Source: Edolisoma coerulescens
Taxonomy: Eukaryota; Chordata; Aves; Passeriformes; Campephagidae
Length of the DNA stretch: 64,000 nt
Assembly (NCBI GenBank): GCA_013397115.1
Contig: VWZW01000522.1
Span: 620,001-684,000, forward strand
Direction of reading: 5' to 3'
The position numbers were made by a program, and so were the translations under genes. The notes under the pieces were generated by a model, which was given only the letters and a program-made list of their open reading frames with translations, ran no database searches and was not told where the DNA came from. Positions within the stretch are counted from its first letter, which is position 1. Every line of letters begins with the position of its first letter. Shown here one piece after another: positions 14,472 through 26,045 of this stretch.

Positions 14472-14484
14472 GTCGCCTAGCAAC
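14472..14484 (+). promoter_or_regulatory. RFX X-box, perfect match
   Basis: GTCGCC-T-AGCAAC fits the X-box consensus GTNRCC(N0-3)RGYAAC at every defined position with a 1-nt spacer. An additional perfect half-site GGCAAC lies about 35 bp upstream, near 14440. RFX factors bind X-boxes in promoters of ciliary genes and, with other factors, MHC class II genes. Being inside a CpG island strengthens the call. The spacing and order relative to the CCAAT boxes do not match the MHC class II S-X-X2-Y module. Confidence 0.55.
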
Positions 14485-14524
14485 TGGAAGCTTTAGGCAG
14501 GCAAGGCTGGTTTAAAGCACAGCA

Positions 14525-14527
<3 letters not shown>

Positions 14528-14558
<31 letters not shown>
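14528..14558. repeat. Poly(A) tract, 31 bases
   Basis: The longest homopolymer in the window, 43 bp past the X-box. It is not preceded by a recognisable retrotransposon or gene body. Its length may vary between individuals or be a sequencing approximation. Confidence 0.9.
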
Positions 14559-14563
<5 letters not shown>

Positions 14564-15579
14564 CAACAAAAATCCCCTCCTCAAAACAAACCCGCAGTTG
14601 CTACTAGAGATGACTAAAATATAGACCAGAGGAGTTAAGAATTTAGAAGAAAATAAAAGAAAAAAATGCATGACAAAGCCAATAAAAAAGGAGATAACTG
14701 CTGGGGGTGGGGGGGGAAGAGGAGAGAAGTAGAGATCTTTCACACTGATCATCCTAGATACAAGCTTCATCAATGCAAACAACAGCCTTAAACCTGCAGA
14801 GGCTATTCCCTGTCAGATCTCTATACTGTTTTGCAAAGCAGAACTCCACAGGCATCACCTCCCTGACCCCCCGAGCTTTGGCCGAGCATGCGGAGGGGCT
14901 GGGTGCATCCCTGAGCCCGTGCACAGCCCATGGGCACGGCTCCCGTGGACTCCTGCCACCCCCAGCGCACTGCCAGTGGGGCTACCTCTACTTGGGGAGG
15001 TGAAGGGAGCAGCAGCCTGTGTCGTCTTACCCTCTCTGGTTATTATTTATAGGCTTCCTCTGGCACGATAAGGGCTCTACGGCCAAGGAAAAAAAGTAAT
15101 ATGAAATGTTATCCAATGCACCAATTCAGATTTTTAGTAATAATTTTTCTGAGATGTTTTTCCAGTGCTCCGGGCACCCTGGCACTTCATTAATAATGCA
15201 GTTAAATCCCAGCAACATTACATTAATCACTCCGGTGGGAACCCAGCCAGTCAGGCACCTCTTTTTCAGCCCTCCATCCTCAGCCTTCTCTAAGCACTGT
15301 CTCAAACAGAAGTCTTTCACTGCATGCTTGGAAAGTTGCCCAATTTGAGCTATTTTGGACTAACAAAGGGACAATTTCATCCAAAGACACAGAAACCCCA
15401 CAGAGCTACTGCCCTCCCCCTCTCTAGTGCAATGGGGGTTGGGTGTTTCTGCTGACCATCACCCAGGCAGGAAAACATGAAAGGAGAGACTGCATTGGTC
15501 TAACCTTTCCCTTTAAAGTCTACCTGGAGGCCAAGGGGAAGCTAACTGGCATCTGCAGGTATGCAGAGCCACAGACTCC
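14559..15579. other. Inter-island segment, moderately CpG-rich
   Basis: Between the two CpG islands. It contains a G-rich patch (about 14702-14716), scattered CpGs at 14870-15080, and an AT-rich block at about 15100-15250 with TTCATTAATAATGC-like homeodomain-type motifs. No coding exon recognised. The short plus-strand frames at 14773-15003 and 15106-15348 show no known domain. Confidence 0.45.
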
Positions 15580-15960
15580 TCGTGGAGCGCGGGGCCCAGC
15601 GGCTGAGCCGCAACATTTGGTGTTGTTTTGTTAACGCAGAGAAATCAGTTCGCTATTGGAAAAGCCTGATCAGGCAAAAATCAAAATAGGCGCTGGGAAT
15701 GTGTCAGTCCGGTCAAATATCAGCATAGTCAAGCCACAGGCAGGTTGGCAGGCAGATCTGGACGGCTGAAGGTTTTTTCCAGCCAAGCGCGAAGACTCTG
15801 CCCGAGCTCCCGGCCGCTCCTGCGCCCTGGCCGGTCCCTGCAGCCCGTCCGCTCCTGGCTGCCCGCCTGCTCCCTTGGAGCCCGCGGCGGCCAGCTGCAG
15901 ATGGCCAGCCGCTCTCCGGCTGCAGCCTCGCCACCTCCCGGGCTCCAGGGCTCCTGAACC
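15580..15960. promoter_or_regulatory. Second CpG island
   Basis: About 27 CpGs in 380 bp, densest at 15770-15950, where GC content is visibly high (CGCGAAG, CCCGGCCGCTCC, CCGCGGCGG segments). Neighbouring DNA on the right reverts to AT-rich sequence with almost no CpG. Open frames on both strands (15745-15957 plus, 15713-15934 minus) are rich in Arg, Ala, Gly, Ser and Pro, a by-product of GC-rich sequence, and match no protein I recognise. Possible roles are an alternative promoter for the transcript at 14.0-14.5 kb, a CpG-rich 5' exon, or an independent regulatory element. Confidence 0.55.
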
Positions 15961-17648
15961 AGTGTTTTTAGGGCTTATAATGCTACAGCGTTTTTTTGTT
16001 CACGTTTACCGGCTGCATTGTCTCCCCAGCAGATAATGCTGACTAAATTGATACTTTACAAAGGCACAAAGGAGTCAGCTTGTGACTGATACACAATACT
16101 GGTTAACAAGACACATACAATGGTGGTATTAGTAGGAGGAAAGAAAAGCTCAACTTTCTGTCAGTCATAGGTTCATTAGAAAGTAAAGAGTTGTTAGCAT
16201 GCAGAAAAGCTCTTTACATGCATGAAAACTGTACCAGTTTTGAAAAAGAGAAGTAAAGGAAAAATTAATCTTGCTTTAATGCTGGTGGTGGAACTAACTC
16301 AAACTGTCTTCCCTCAAGTAACCTTTCTTAATAGAATTCTGAAATGCGTACACTAAAAGAAAAAGATCAATGAAAATCCCTTTTTTTTTAACTTACATAC
16401 ACTTTGGCCAGAGATAGACACCTGAAGCTTCCTGAGGAATGTCGTAGATTATTGTAACACTAATAACCAACAAAAGCTTCTAGATTTACAAGAAATAAAT
16501 AATGTGAAAAATATATTATCTTTTCCTTTTGTTTCTTCTAATGATTTTTTAGAGATCAGGAAGATCTTGCATCCAGAGGATATGAGAAGAAAGTATATAA
16601 AATTCTGTAAATCCTCCAGTAACACACAGAGAAAAGAGGCTGCAAATTTTTTCATTAAAAAAAAAAAAATCAGTGATTCTGGGGTTTAAAAGTCTGAGAG
16701 ACATACCAGCATGCCCTAGCAGCTAGGTGTTGATTTCACTTTTTTCTTTCCAACAGCTTTGTGCTCATCAGGTGATCTGTCAGAGTCTCCAGCACAGCCT
16801 GGGAGTCCTGCTCCTTTATTGCTGCACAAGTTGTACAAACCTTATTGCAATTCTGTTTTTCTTGGAGCAGAAATGGCAAAATGTAACCCACCTCCCCTCA
16901 TGATCTTACAAATCAAATAGGCATTGATTTTAACCATTGCCTATGGAATAATATACCACGCTCAGCTTAGGACCGAAAAATCCTGATACCACAGTGAATA
17001 TGTAGATTCACTCATCTCTTTGCACTCTCACTCAGCCTTCCAATTAAAAAAAGTCCCCGAAGTAGAAAAGTCCCGATATTAAAAACATCAGGGTAAGACA
17101 CACGAATATTGTGAAGCGCACAGGCACTGTCATTTACTGGGCTGCTGGCTGCCAGCGACACCAATGAGATACTGGATTCAGCTACACGAGCTGTAGGTGT
17201 TGTGTTTGCCTTGCTTTGCCATAAACAGCAGCAAACAATGTATGTGTTGGTAAGGATAGGCAAAATAATTTTTTTTTTGTTAAATGGTAACTTTTGGCCA
17301 AACATAGTGGTATGATCTAATTTAAAATAATGCTTACAATTTGTTTGCTGTATCAATATTCTCAGTTATATAAGCTCTTAGAGGACAAATAAAAACAAAA
17401 ACATGGAAAAGTGAGCATGATATGAGCTATTGAAGATTGTTGTAATAGATGCAAAACAAGCTATACTTGCTCAGGCCACTTGTTTTCTTTGATAAATTTT
17501 GAGCATTTCATCTCTAAAGTTTAATGGTTTTCAACAGAAATTTCTTGCACTCCAAAAAGTCTGACCCTTTTCTCCTTCTATATGCAGGGACACTGTTATT
17601 ATGGTTATCATGGCTGGGAAAGTTTGTGAAGAAGTGCGTGTGCCTAGT

Positions 17649-17660
17649 ACCATCTAGTGG
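17649..17660 (-). promoter_or_regulatory. CTCF-like core motif
   Basis: On the minus strand the sequence reads CCACTAGATGGT, which fits the CTCF core CCASYAGRKGGC except at the last base. One-mismatch matches occur by chance in vertebrate DNA, so this is tentative. Confidence 0.3.
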
Positions 17661-18533
17661 AGGGAATGCTGGAGAGAGATTTAAACGAAAGGAGAAGTAA
17701 TAATGACAATTATTTGAGGTGGGAGCTAAGCTCATCAGGGCTGCGATAGTTCTTTGGGGAAAGAAGATGAGAAATAGCTTGTCTTCAAGCTGCGCAGAGA
17801 CTTTTTCAAGGCTCTCTCTTCCCACCTCCCATAGAGATTAGTAAACTACCTAGGACTGAAATGCCTTTTAATAATACTGACCATCAAGCTTAAGAACATT
17901 TTGAAATTATACTCTATTTTTCTGAAGAAATTAATAGGCAAACCACATGTCAGTGATGCCACCTGCTTTCTTATTTGACAGCAACCATCTGGACAGCAAA
18001 AAGTCTAAAGCCAAGAAAGTCATTGCAGTCTGCAAGGCAGGACAGAGAGCTGTAATTTCAATGCCCGAATGTCACCTGCAATGTGAAGGATTGTATGTGG
18101 CCCAAGGGCATAAAATGGAAAGCGTGCCTGTAGCTGTAAGCCTTGCATTAGAGGAAACAATGATTAAATATGTAATGTAGGGACTTGGATGGCCTCCTAC
18201 TCACCCTCTTTCTGTTTGCAATGACCCCTAGACAACAGAGAAAGCCCTTCCAGAGATTAAACTAACTCAGAGGAGGCACAAGCAAAGCAAAAGTAGTGAA
18301 GAGCCCAGAGGATGCACCTCATGACCTCATTCTTTTGCACAACCCGGACAGCAGTGAAGTAAACAACCTGTGCACGCATCAGCTGACTTCTGGCTTCTGG
18401 CTGCTAATCTGACTCTCTGCTTTCCCTAATCTTCCTTCTCAGTGTCCCATCAGCCCTGTGTTTACCTTCTCCTCCTTATTTCCTTCTACCTATCTATTTG
18501 GTTCCTAAAGATTAACTGAATTTTTAAAAAAAG

Positions 18534-18558
18534 CAAACAAACAAACAAACAAACAAAA
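18534..18558. repeat. (AAAC)n simple repeat
   Basis: About six AAAC units in a row, preceded by a short A run. No adjoining transposon recognised. Confidence 0.9.
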
Positions 18559-19496
18559 CCAAACAGAAAGAGCACTAGAAGAGTTAAGTGCTGCACCTCA
18601 TTGTGGCAGGGCAGTGCTCTGCACAAGTAAGAATAAAATTCAATGGAAAGTACAGGTCAATGAGACAAGAATAGGGAAAACATTGGAAATGAAAGTGTGT
18701 AATTTGCTCCTGGAAGGTGGAGCACTCAGCCAGGCAGAATGAAAAAAGGATGACTTCAGTGCTGCTTGACTAGCTGGCAATCCTCCCACCTTCAGACTCA
18801 GTGCTAATTTTTAAACTATGCAAAATGTCTCCTGGGGCCAGGGAGCCTATCCAGAAATGAGACCCAGGGGATGGAGAGCAGGCTTCAGTGATGGGCACTG
18901 AGTGCAAGAGAAGTGCCTCAAGGTAGTACTGAGGCAAACAAAAAACCCTTTATTTGCATTCCCTAAATTCCTTGCAGCAGCCTCATGACAGTGATCAAAA
19001 AAAGAATTATCAGTGACAAAAAGAGGAGGGAATTACTATCAGAAAGCAAAGTAACAGTGTTCACTTTAGTCTTGGTCCCTAGCTGTAGCACATTTATAGT
19101 TAGCATGATAGGTCCAAGATACTTTGGAATCAAACTTGAGTACCTCATGATTTCAACAGGAGATAGAGTAGAAGGTCTTTCCCATGTAATTCTCCCAAAG
19201 ACATCAGAAGTATGAGAGTGTTATCTCCATCGCAGTGGCCCACACTCCATGCCACTGAGACAGGCAGCCCTACCTGACAGCTACAGCAATCCCTCAGAAA
19301 ACTGTAACTTGGCCTCCACCTCCTTCAGCATCAGGGAGAAGCCTTTGGCATCCAGCTCCACACTGGAAGAAACTGAGGGACAAGCCCAAGTCAACATTCC
19401 CGGTACTCTTGGTTTCGCATGGAGAGGCTAAAACCCCAGAGCTGTTATCTAAAATTCTTGTTGCACATCTCAGACCTAAAATGTGGGACTTTGTGT

Positions 19497-19553
19497 GAGA
19501 AGATCCTACTGGGTCCCTTCCAACTCATAATATTCTACAATTCTATGATTTTA
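19497..19553 (+). mobile_element. CR1 LINE, 3'-terminal fragment
   Basis: GATCCTACTGGGTCCCTTCC followed by several TTCTACAATTCTATG-like terminal repeats matches the extreme 3' end of CR1 in plus orientation. Only about 57 bp remain, so the copy is either severely 5'-truncated or its upstream part is too diverged to see. Confidence 0.8.
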
Positions 19554-22500
19554 TGATTATAGGATTCAGCTAGACTGGTTTCTCTGCAAAATTTTAGCCT
19601 GCAGGAGCTGGCATGGCCATGGTGTCAATGCTACCAACTGCAGCCGTGCAATATCCCTGAGGCTTAGTCTGCCACAGAGAGTGAGGAGGGTGTTCAAGTC
19701 GGCACAGGCAAAGGGAAGGGAGGTAAAAAGCAGGAAGAGCCCATCTGTCTCTGCCATGTGATGAGTCCCATGGTACTTCCCTGCTGTGTCTGAAGGCTGC
19801 ACTGCCAAGTGAATGGAAAGCCTTATGCTATTTCCAGTGTCTTGCTGGGAAAAGGAGAGGACATTCAAGATCAATAATAGAGCTTTGGCTAGGTTTGCTG
19901 AGGAACTTGCTGGCAATGTGCTGTGCTGTTCATTGGAAATATCTGGGAATGCTACCAAAACCCCTTTGCTCCCTGGGAATTGCCTTTACTGGTCTGGAAA
20001 TGGCTGCAGAGTGTCCTGCACTAGTAGTTTACTTCCTTCTCCTAACACAAGTGACTGCATTTGGCAGGAGGGAATCATAATGTTCCTGCAGGATTCTGAA
20101 ATCCCAGGTAGCTCTGCCCATTGTTGGTATAAAAGTCTTCTCCCCAGTCTTGGTGTTTTGCCTGCCTCAAGAAGGGAGCAGTGCCTCTTTTGCCTGAGAC
20201 AGCATGCAAGAGTCTCCTCAGTCAAACCAGTTTCTTCAGAATCCTGTCCTCCAAGTGCCAACCTCTAACCAGAACAGCACCTGCAAGGCCAATGTTTGGC
20301 CATTTCTTTAGCTTTCTGGACACCAAAATAGACACTAAGTCTGAGGCTGAGCTGTGGAGAGTTGTACACCTCTGTAAGCTGCGTTGTGCTCCCAGCTGAA
20401 GTCAATGGGAGATGGACTTCTCTGCTGAGCTCCTGGCTCTCACCAGGCCTGGCTCACTTGTGCAAATGGACATACTCAGGACAGCATGGGCAGACTGCTC
20501 AAAGCGCGACTTCTTCCGTCCCACGCAATCTTCCAGTGCTATCCCAGCAGGTTTTGCACCCTCACACATGCCGTACACATATGCAGCTTCACGTTACAAA
20601 GCCACTGCCCTGGCAAGCTGCAGCATGGGTTATAAATTACTTCAGACATCCTGAACTGGTCAAAAACACATAACAAGAAGCGTTTTCCATTGGACCACAT
20701 AGGCACCACATGGGATGAGATAAGTCACAGGGACAAGAGCTGTGCAGTGTGGATCAGTCTGTGCTTACCACTCAGCCTCAGCACCGAGGATTAGCTCCTG
20801 GCTCTCTTCTATTTAGCAGTGTAGCCACAGGGTCTAAGTAACCTTCTCCAGCCCTGTCACAGCTAGAGTTGTAATAACATAATCCTATTATTCTAAATAT
20901 AGCTCAAGCTCCAGGGATCACTGTGAAATTCAGCCATCTTCCATAGGTATACTTCCAGAACCTCTGAAGGAAGGGTTGGCTGGGTTCAGCCTTTCTGAAG
21001 AATAATTTCAGGTTGGTTTAGATCCATATCCTGAATCAATAAATACAGTCTAGGCCAAAGAACACATCTCTAGAGGTGTGGTTCTTATTTCTTCCAACAT
21101 CTTCTTTATTTGAAGAGATTGCAGGTTGCTATTTTTTCTTTTTTTCCTCTCAGAAGTACAGTGTGGCATGCATATGCCTGGGGTGCTCCATTTGGAATTA
21201 CAAAAATGATAAAATTTACTAGGCTTTTCAAGAGGTCTTAATCTGAAATAATAAATGAAACATCATAGATCCAACAGTATTCTCTTTATATGTTAGCAGC
21301 TAGAGTGAAGTTAATTCATAAAAGTAAGGGCAGAAGGATTTGGCCCAACACCTATTTACCTTAAGAAAGAGCTTAAAATATAGATTAATGCTGCTTCAAG
21401 AAGATGTCAGATTAATATCATGAAATGTCCATAACCAATAGTAAAAACCTACTCAGTTAAATGGATGCCATCTGTGTATTCTGGCATTTGGTAACATAAA
21501 CAGCTTTTGATACATTTGGACTCAGAAGCAAAACTTGATCTGATGAAACTTCCAGAAATCATAAAAGGCTATGAATTCACAGGTTTCAGCAACTCACATT
21601 TCACACTTGTAACTCAATCTTTGTTCCATGACTTTATGACAGGAACAAGAAGTAAGACTATCTTTGCAGCAGCCAGCAAATGTCTTTGTCATTGACAAGG
21701 ATTAAGGAAAGAAACAGGAGAAGGTGGTTACAAGAGGCTCAGTGCCAGAATACAGCCCAACAGGCAGCTGTGATGCGGATCCAGCCTGCTATGGGCTGGC
21801 CTGAGTCTGGGTCATCTCTGTTACTTGGGACTGGGCAGTAGCATTGGGACATAAAAACCATTTCTTTCAACACAGCTGTTTGCATCTGAAATGTAAGCTT
21901 CTAGTGACTTGATTCACCCATGGACCGAATGTATGTCGGTCTGATCTATGTTATGGGAAAACTAATTTATGTGCCAGCTTAAATCTCTGTGCTTACCTCA
22001 CTGGAGTATGTTAAATTTACTTTTCTTAAGACTTTTATAGCTTCTTTTGCCAAAGAGAGTCAGGGAAAAACTTTCTTGAGGCATATTTGTTTTAAAAAAA
22101 TAATGGTGGTGTATAATTTCTGGAAGGAAGATTGTATTGGAAGATGATACTATTTACAACTTTAGTTAATGCAAAATCATAGAATCATAGAAATGCTATC
22201 CCAAACACTGCTGGAGTGCAATTGCTTTACAGAGGAAGGCTGGTGATTATTTATACAAATCTAGCAACAATATGTAATAGTTTTATACTCAGCAGAGAGC
22301 CAAGGAAATGTCACCAGTGTTTGAATTTACCTATTGCTTGTCTCAACCCAATGTGATCCAGAATGCTGAAGTTAATAAAGCTACTCTGTAGGGAAAAAAA
22401 AAATTAAAAATTGGGCTTTGAAATAAAGATAAGTCAGGAATCTGGATTTCCTGGCTCTCCAGCTGTCTGCTTTTCAGGAGCACTGTAACTTTCCTCAAAT

Positions 22501-25500
22501 GAACATTGGGGACCCAAGAACTGCCAGTGCCTAGAACCTACCAGCATCTTGGTGCTGTCTGAATCAGGAGGCACTTCTTCCCTTCAGGCTGGTAGGGGTT
22601 TGGTGGTGGGGGATGGTGGCGGACCCTGCCGTAACCAAGCATAAGCTGCAGAGCAGTGGAAGTCAGATTGCAAGTGGTGAAAGCAGAAGTGGGTCTGTCT
22701 CAGACAGGCACCGAGACATGGATGGGATGTATTACACTCACAGGTGTTTTTTGTAAACCACAAGCTAGTTGATTTTACTCAAAGCACCAGAGAAAACATT
22801 TTAAAAATATACAATGTTGATTTTCATTGTTTTCAGAGTAAAAAAGAAATTACTAGCTCCACAGAGGAAGTTAGGCACTGGAGTGCTCTGTTTTCCACTG
22901 AATAACTAACATAAGGTGCTTTTACATTCATTGCAGATGAACTGGGATCCAAGCTGCTATTATACCATAGAATTGCCAAGGAAAAAACTGGCTTCAGCTT
23001 CTTAGAAATGAGTGCAAGTTGTAGCATCATGAATGAAGCATCAAAAGAGCCCACAATAAAGCCTGATTTATGGCAACTCAGTGTTAACAGCAGAAATTAC
23101 CTTCCTGTTTTGCATTCAGATAGGCTGGAAAACCCTAAGCAATACGGCAATCTGTCCAAAACTCTGTAATCATCAGATATTTTAGTAAGTAAATTATAAA
23201 CAGGATTTTGCAAGATATTTTGTGACAATATTGGCTGCCCTAAAACTTTATGAAATCCCGTATTGTGTATCTGTGCTGAATAAGCCACGTAGTAATTTAC
23301 AAACTTAGAAGTTGTAAATGTAAGTAGTGACATGGTAGCTGTGCTTTACTTTATATACAATAATGAAACATTAATCTTGGGAAAAACTGTCCTTCAAAGC
23401 AGTAAGCCTTGGTCCTGGATGCTTTGCATTGGTTTGTTTTGGGTTTTTTCCATTGAATTTGCTAAGAAGTCAGTTGGACACTGGAAAGGCAAAGGGACAG
23501 ACATTGTAATTTCCCTTCTGCCAGTTGAAAGGATTTTATGGGGACATTGAAAATATGAAACGCTTTGTTGAATAGCTGGCACTAACTGGGTTTTTTTTAG
23601 AAGCACAGAGAGAGTGTGGCAGATCCTTTTCATTGTTTGTGGAGAACTTTATTCAAAGAGGGACTTCATAAACAACTGCCTTGCACAGGATTTAGTATGT
23701 GCAATGCTATTTAAACAGCTAATTTAAAATGTGAGGTAGATCCCTACACACTCAAAAGGATTGTTTGCCTTCTTACCTTTTGGTTTCCAAAGACAATCTT
23801 TGTCAAAATATACATACAACATATTTTAATAGAATAGCTGATCTGGGTTGTTCTTCATCTAAAAATTAAAGGGCCCCACCATCATCATCATAAATGATTC
23901 ATTACCTTTGAGGTTTGGCAGGCTTTTCAGGTCACCTCTCTTTAAATTTGAAAATGCTTGCTCACATTCAAGTCTTCCTGCCAGGAGGACTCAATTCATT
24001 AACTTGCACTTATATGGATGGCTATTTTACTGTTACTTTAACTGAACTTTTATGCTGGCTGCCTGTTGTGTCCTGAGTGCTGTGAGCATTTCAGAAAGTA
24101 GGTGCATGCTGTGAAGGCAGCCCTCTCTGTAAATAATGTTCCAATTAATAAGACAATTATACAGCACTGCAGTACTTTATTGGTGTTCTCTGTTACTGCA
24201 GTGTTGGTCAGAGCACAATAGTTAAGAGACCATCAACATTTTCTCATAAGCCCTTCTCTCCAGAAGCTTAGACTTAGAAATTCATACCACTCTGGAAATT
24301 CAACATAGCCAAAAAGCAGAAAGGCATGCATTTAACAGTGTTCTGATATAAAATTGTTTATAGCTTATATGAGTAAAATTAAAATGAGAAGAGGGCATTT
24401 GGCTCAGTGGTTTTATATATGAAATGCTTTCTACTTTATGCGTTGTAAGAATAAAAGCAGACTGGAAATGTATCTTCAGTTAGGTTTTAAAATGCTTACT
24501 ATAACTCTCCAAAGGCATTTTAAACTGAAATTTTACAGGTTGTTAGTCTGTTACATGAGCAGGTCCTGGAACAAATGTAGATTGACATTTCCAAGGTCCA
24601 GGCACAACTTGTAAAGATCTGGGTAGAATTTAGTTGCCCAGCACAAAAGATCCTGCATTCCCCTGCTGAGCTGTCAGTGTTCCTCTGGTGGATGCTTGTG
24701 GTCTACAACTGCTTTGCTCTTTTCATGTAAAGTTCCCCAAATACCTCCGTTTACGTTTCTGGTCACAGAAAACATTTCTCTCTAAACCATTCGGTACCTA
24801 TGTCATGTCTCAGCCCATAAGAGATGCAAGAAGTAGCATCTCTTTTTCCCTCTGGGCCCCAACACTGTAAGGGAGCCTCAGACTTTCCCCTCCCAAGCAA
24901 CGATACCTAAAAATGCCAGTACTGCATTATTTCAAAATGTGTGAGAAGGAGATTTTGTCATTTTCCCATATGACAGCTTTCTCATCAAATAGTTAAGAGA
25001 AGAAACGGAAGAAGGAGTATGTCCAGGGTGAGACCAAGAAAAAAAATGAGAAAAAGAAAGCAGAAAGAGCAAACCTCACAGCCCTGTGGCAAAAACATGC
25101 AGAGTAGGTGACAGTTTTGGCTCTCTGTATCAAATACAGATACGGGCTTCCATTCGCCTATAAAGGAACACATTGATATAGACACATATATAATATGGGA
25201 AAATGCTATGAAAATCCTCTACAGTGCATTTCATGTGTGATCAACACTAGAAATACTACTTTCGATAACACCAGTATCATTTCTCCATGCCTCTGCTGCA
25301 GTTCATTCAGCCATTATGAACATCTTAATTCAGTAAGATGTAGAATATTTCTTTTGTATATTTGTGGAAAGCCCAGAGCATTGGAGGTCTAACACTCCAT
25401 TTGGATCCTTCAAATCTGTGATAATATTTAATAAGTATCAGGTTTGCCCATCTTGTGCACACATGTGCATTTTTCAGATTATCAGGAAATCATGCTCCTT

Positions 25501-25954
25501 TTCTGCCCTTATCAGCTCTCGCAGTGTTACTGCAGGTTATTTACTGTGGCTTAGATTTCACAGTATTAAATGTAGAACACAAACTTCAGAGGCCTTTCTA
25601 ATCTATTTGATCTAAAATCCACTGGAGAAATACGTGTTCTCAGCACCATTTATCTGACAGGCTGAAGCTTCCCTTTAAGCTGACCATCAGCCAAACCACA
25701 TGAACTTGCACTATAGTTGTCAAAGGATGAGAAAAAAAAATAATGGTTAATGTGCCTGTGCTTTCTTTTCTGGAGCCCTCCAAGGTCAGCTCTTAAAACC
25801 CCTTCCAAATTCCTCTGGCCTTAGTTCAGGTGCCAGTTGTGAGGGGATCCACACCTGAGCTGGTAGCTTGTCCCCAGTTGTACCCCAAACTGCCTTCATC
25901 AGTCGGTAAAGTCACTGGTGTTTTAAGATCAAGTGAAATAGCTTAATATCAGTT
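19554..25954. other. Non-coding stretch
   Basis: Contains the longest uninterrupted frame of the window (19813-20268, 151 codons, plus). It has no signal peptide, domain or family resemblance that I can see, and overlapping frames of similar length lie on the other strand, so I do not call it a gene. Two CR1-like terminal octamers at about 22174-22190 are too short to call an element. Nothing else recognised. Confidence 0.5.
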
Positions 25955-26045
25955 TTATATTGTGGTGCCCAAAACTGCTACCAGTACTTAAGGTGAGGCT
26001 GCACCAGTGCTGAGTAGATACAAATAAAAGTTTTCCTCAGGCTTT
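25955..26045 (-). mobile_element. CR1 LINE internal fragment (reverse transcriptase region)
   Basis: Reverse-strand translation gives SALVQPHLKYW, the conserved CR1 ORF2 segment usually seen as YSALVRPHLEYC. The DNA reads GTGCCCAAAACTGC then AAGGTGAGGCTGCACCAGTG, a standard reverse-complement CR1 landmark. About 90 bp are recognisable, and no 3' terminus is attached. This is an old, isolated internal remnant. Confidence 0.75.

Larger units (their letters stand above)
14030..14500. promoter_or_regulatory. CpG island, candidate promoter
   Basis: From 14030 to 14310 I count roughly 22 CpG dinucleotides in under 300 bp, close to the number expected from base composition, whereas surrounding DNA is strongly CpG-depleted. 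A second cluster lies at 14428-14476. The island contains an NFE2/NRF2-type element (14183-14192), a CRE half-site (14168-14172, minus strand), two inverted CCAAT boxes (14333-14337 and 14353-14357) and an RFX X-box (14472-14484). In vertebrates this combination marks broad promoters. No first coding exon is recognisable on either strand, so the transcript could be a non-coding RNA, a gene with a 5' non-coding exon here, or a distal CpG-rich element. Direction cannot be decided by eye. Confidence 0.6.
15961..19496. other. Non-coding stretch with one simple repeat
   Basis: AT-rich sequence with no recognised exon. The plus-strand frame at 17947-18180 and the minus-strand frame at 17012-17356 have no domain signature. 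A CTCF-like core (17649-17660) and an (AAAC)n run (18534-18558) are listed separately. Confidence 0.55.

Noticed and set aside
14472..14484. MHC class II type S-X-X2-Y promoter
   Set aside because: The X-box CCTAGCAAC and the GATTGGCC Y-like box are both present, but they are about 140 bp apart instead of about 20, no X2 box adjoins the X-box, and no MHC exon is nearby.
14701..14720. G-quadruplex in the G-rich patch
   Set aside because: Only three clear G3 runs can be drawn from the five-G and eight-G blocks, so the four-run rule is not convincingly met.
15713..15957. Coding exon in the second CpG island (frames rich in Arg, Ala, Ser, Pro on both strands)
   Set aside because: Open frames on both strands with biased composition are expected from GC-rich DNA, and no recognisable protein segment was found.
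19813..20268. 151-codon plus-strand open frame, the longest in the window
   Set aside because: No domain, signal peptide or family resemblance, it overlaps comparable frames on the other strand, and no promoter or splice context is visible. One frame of this size is expected by chance in 64 kb.
22174..22190. CR1 terminal octamers (ATCATAGAATCATAGAA)
   Set aside because: Only about 17 bp look like a CR1 terminus and no CR1 body follows, so an element cannot be supported.
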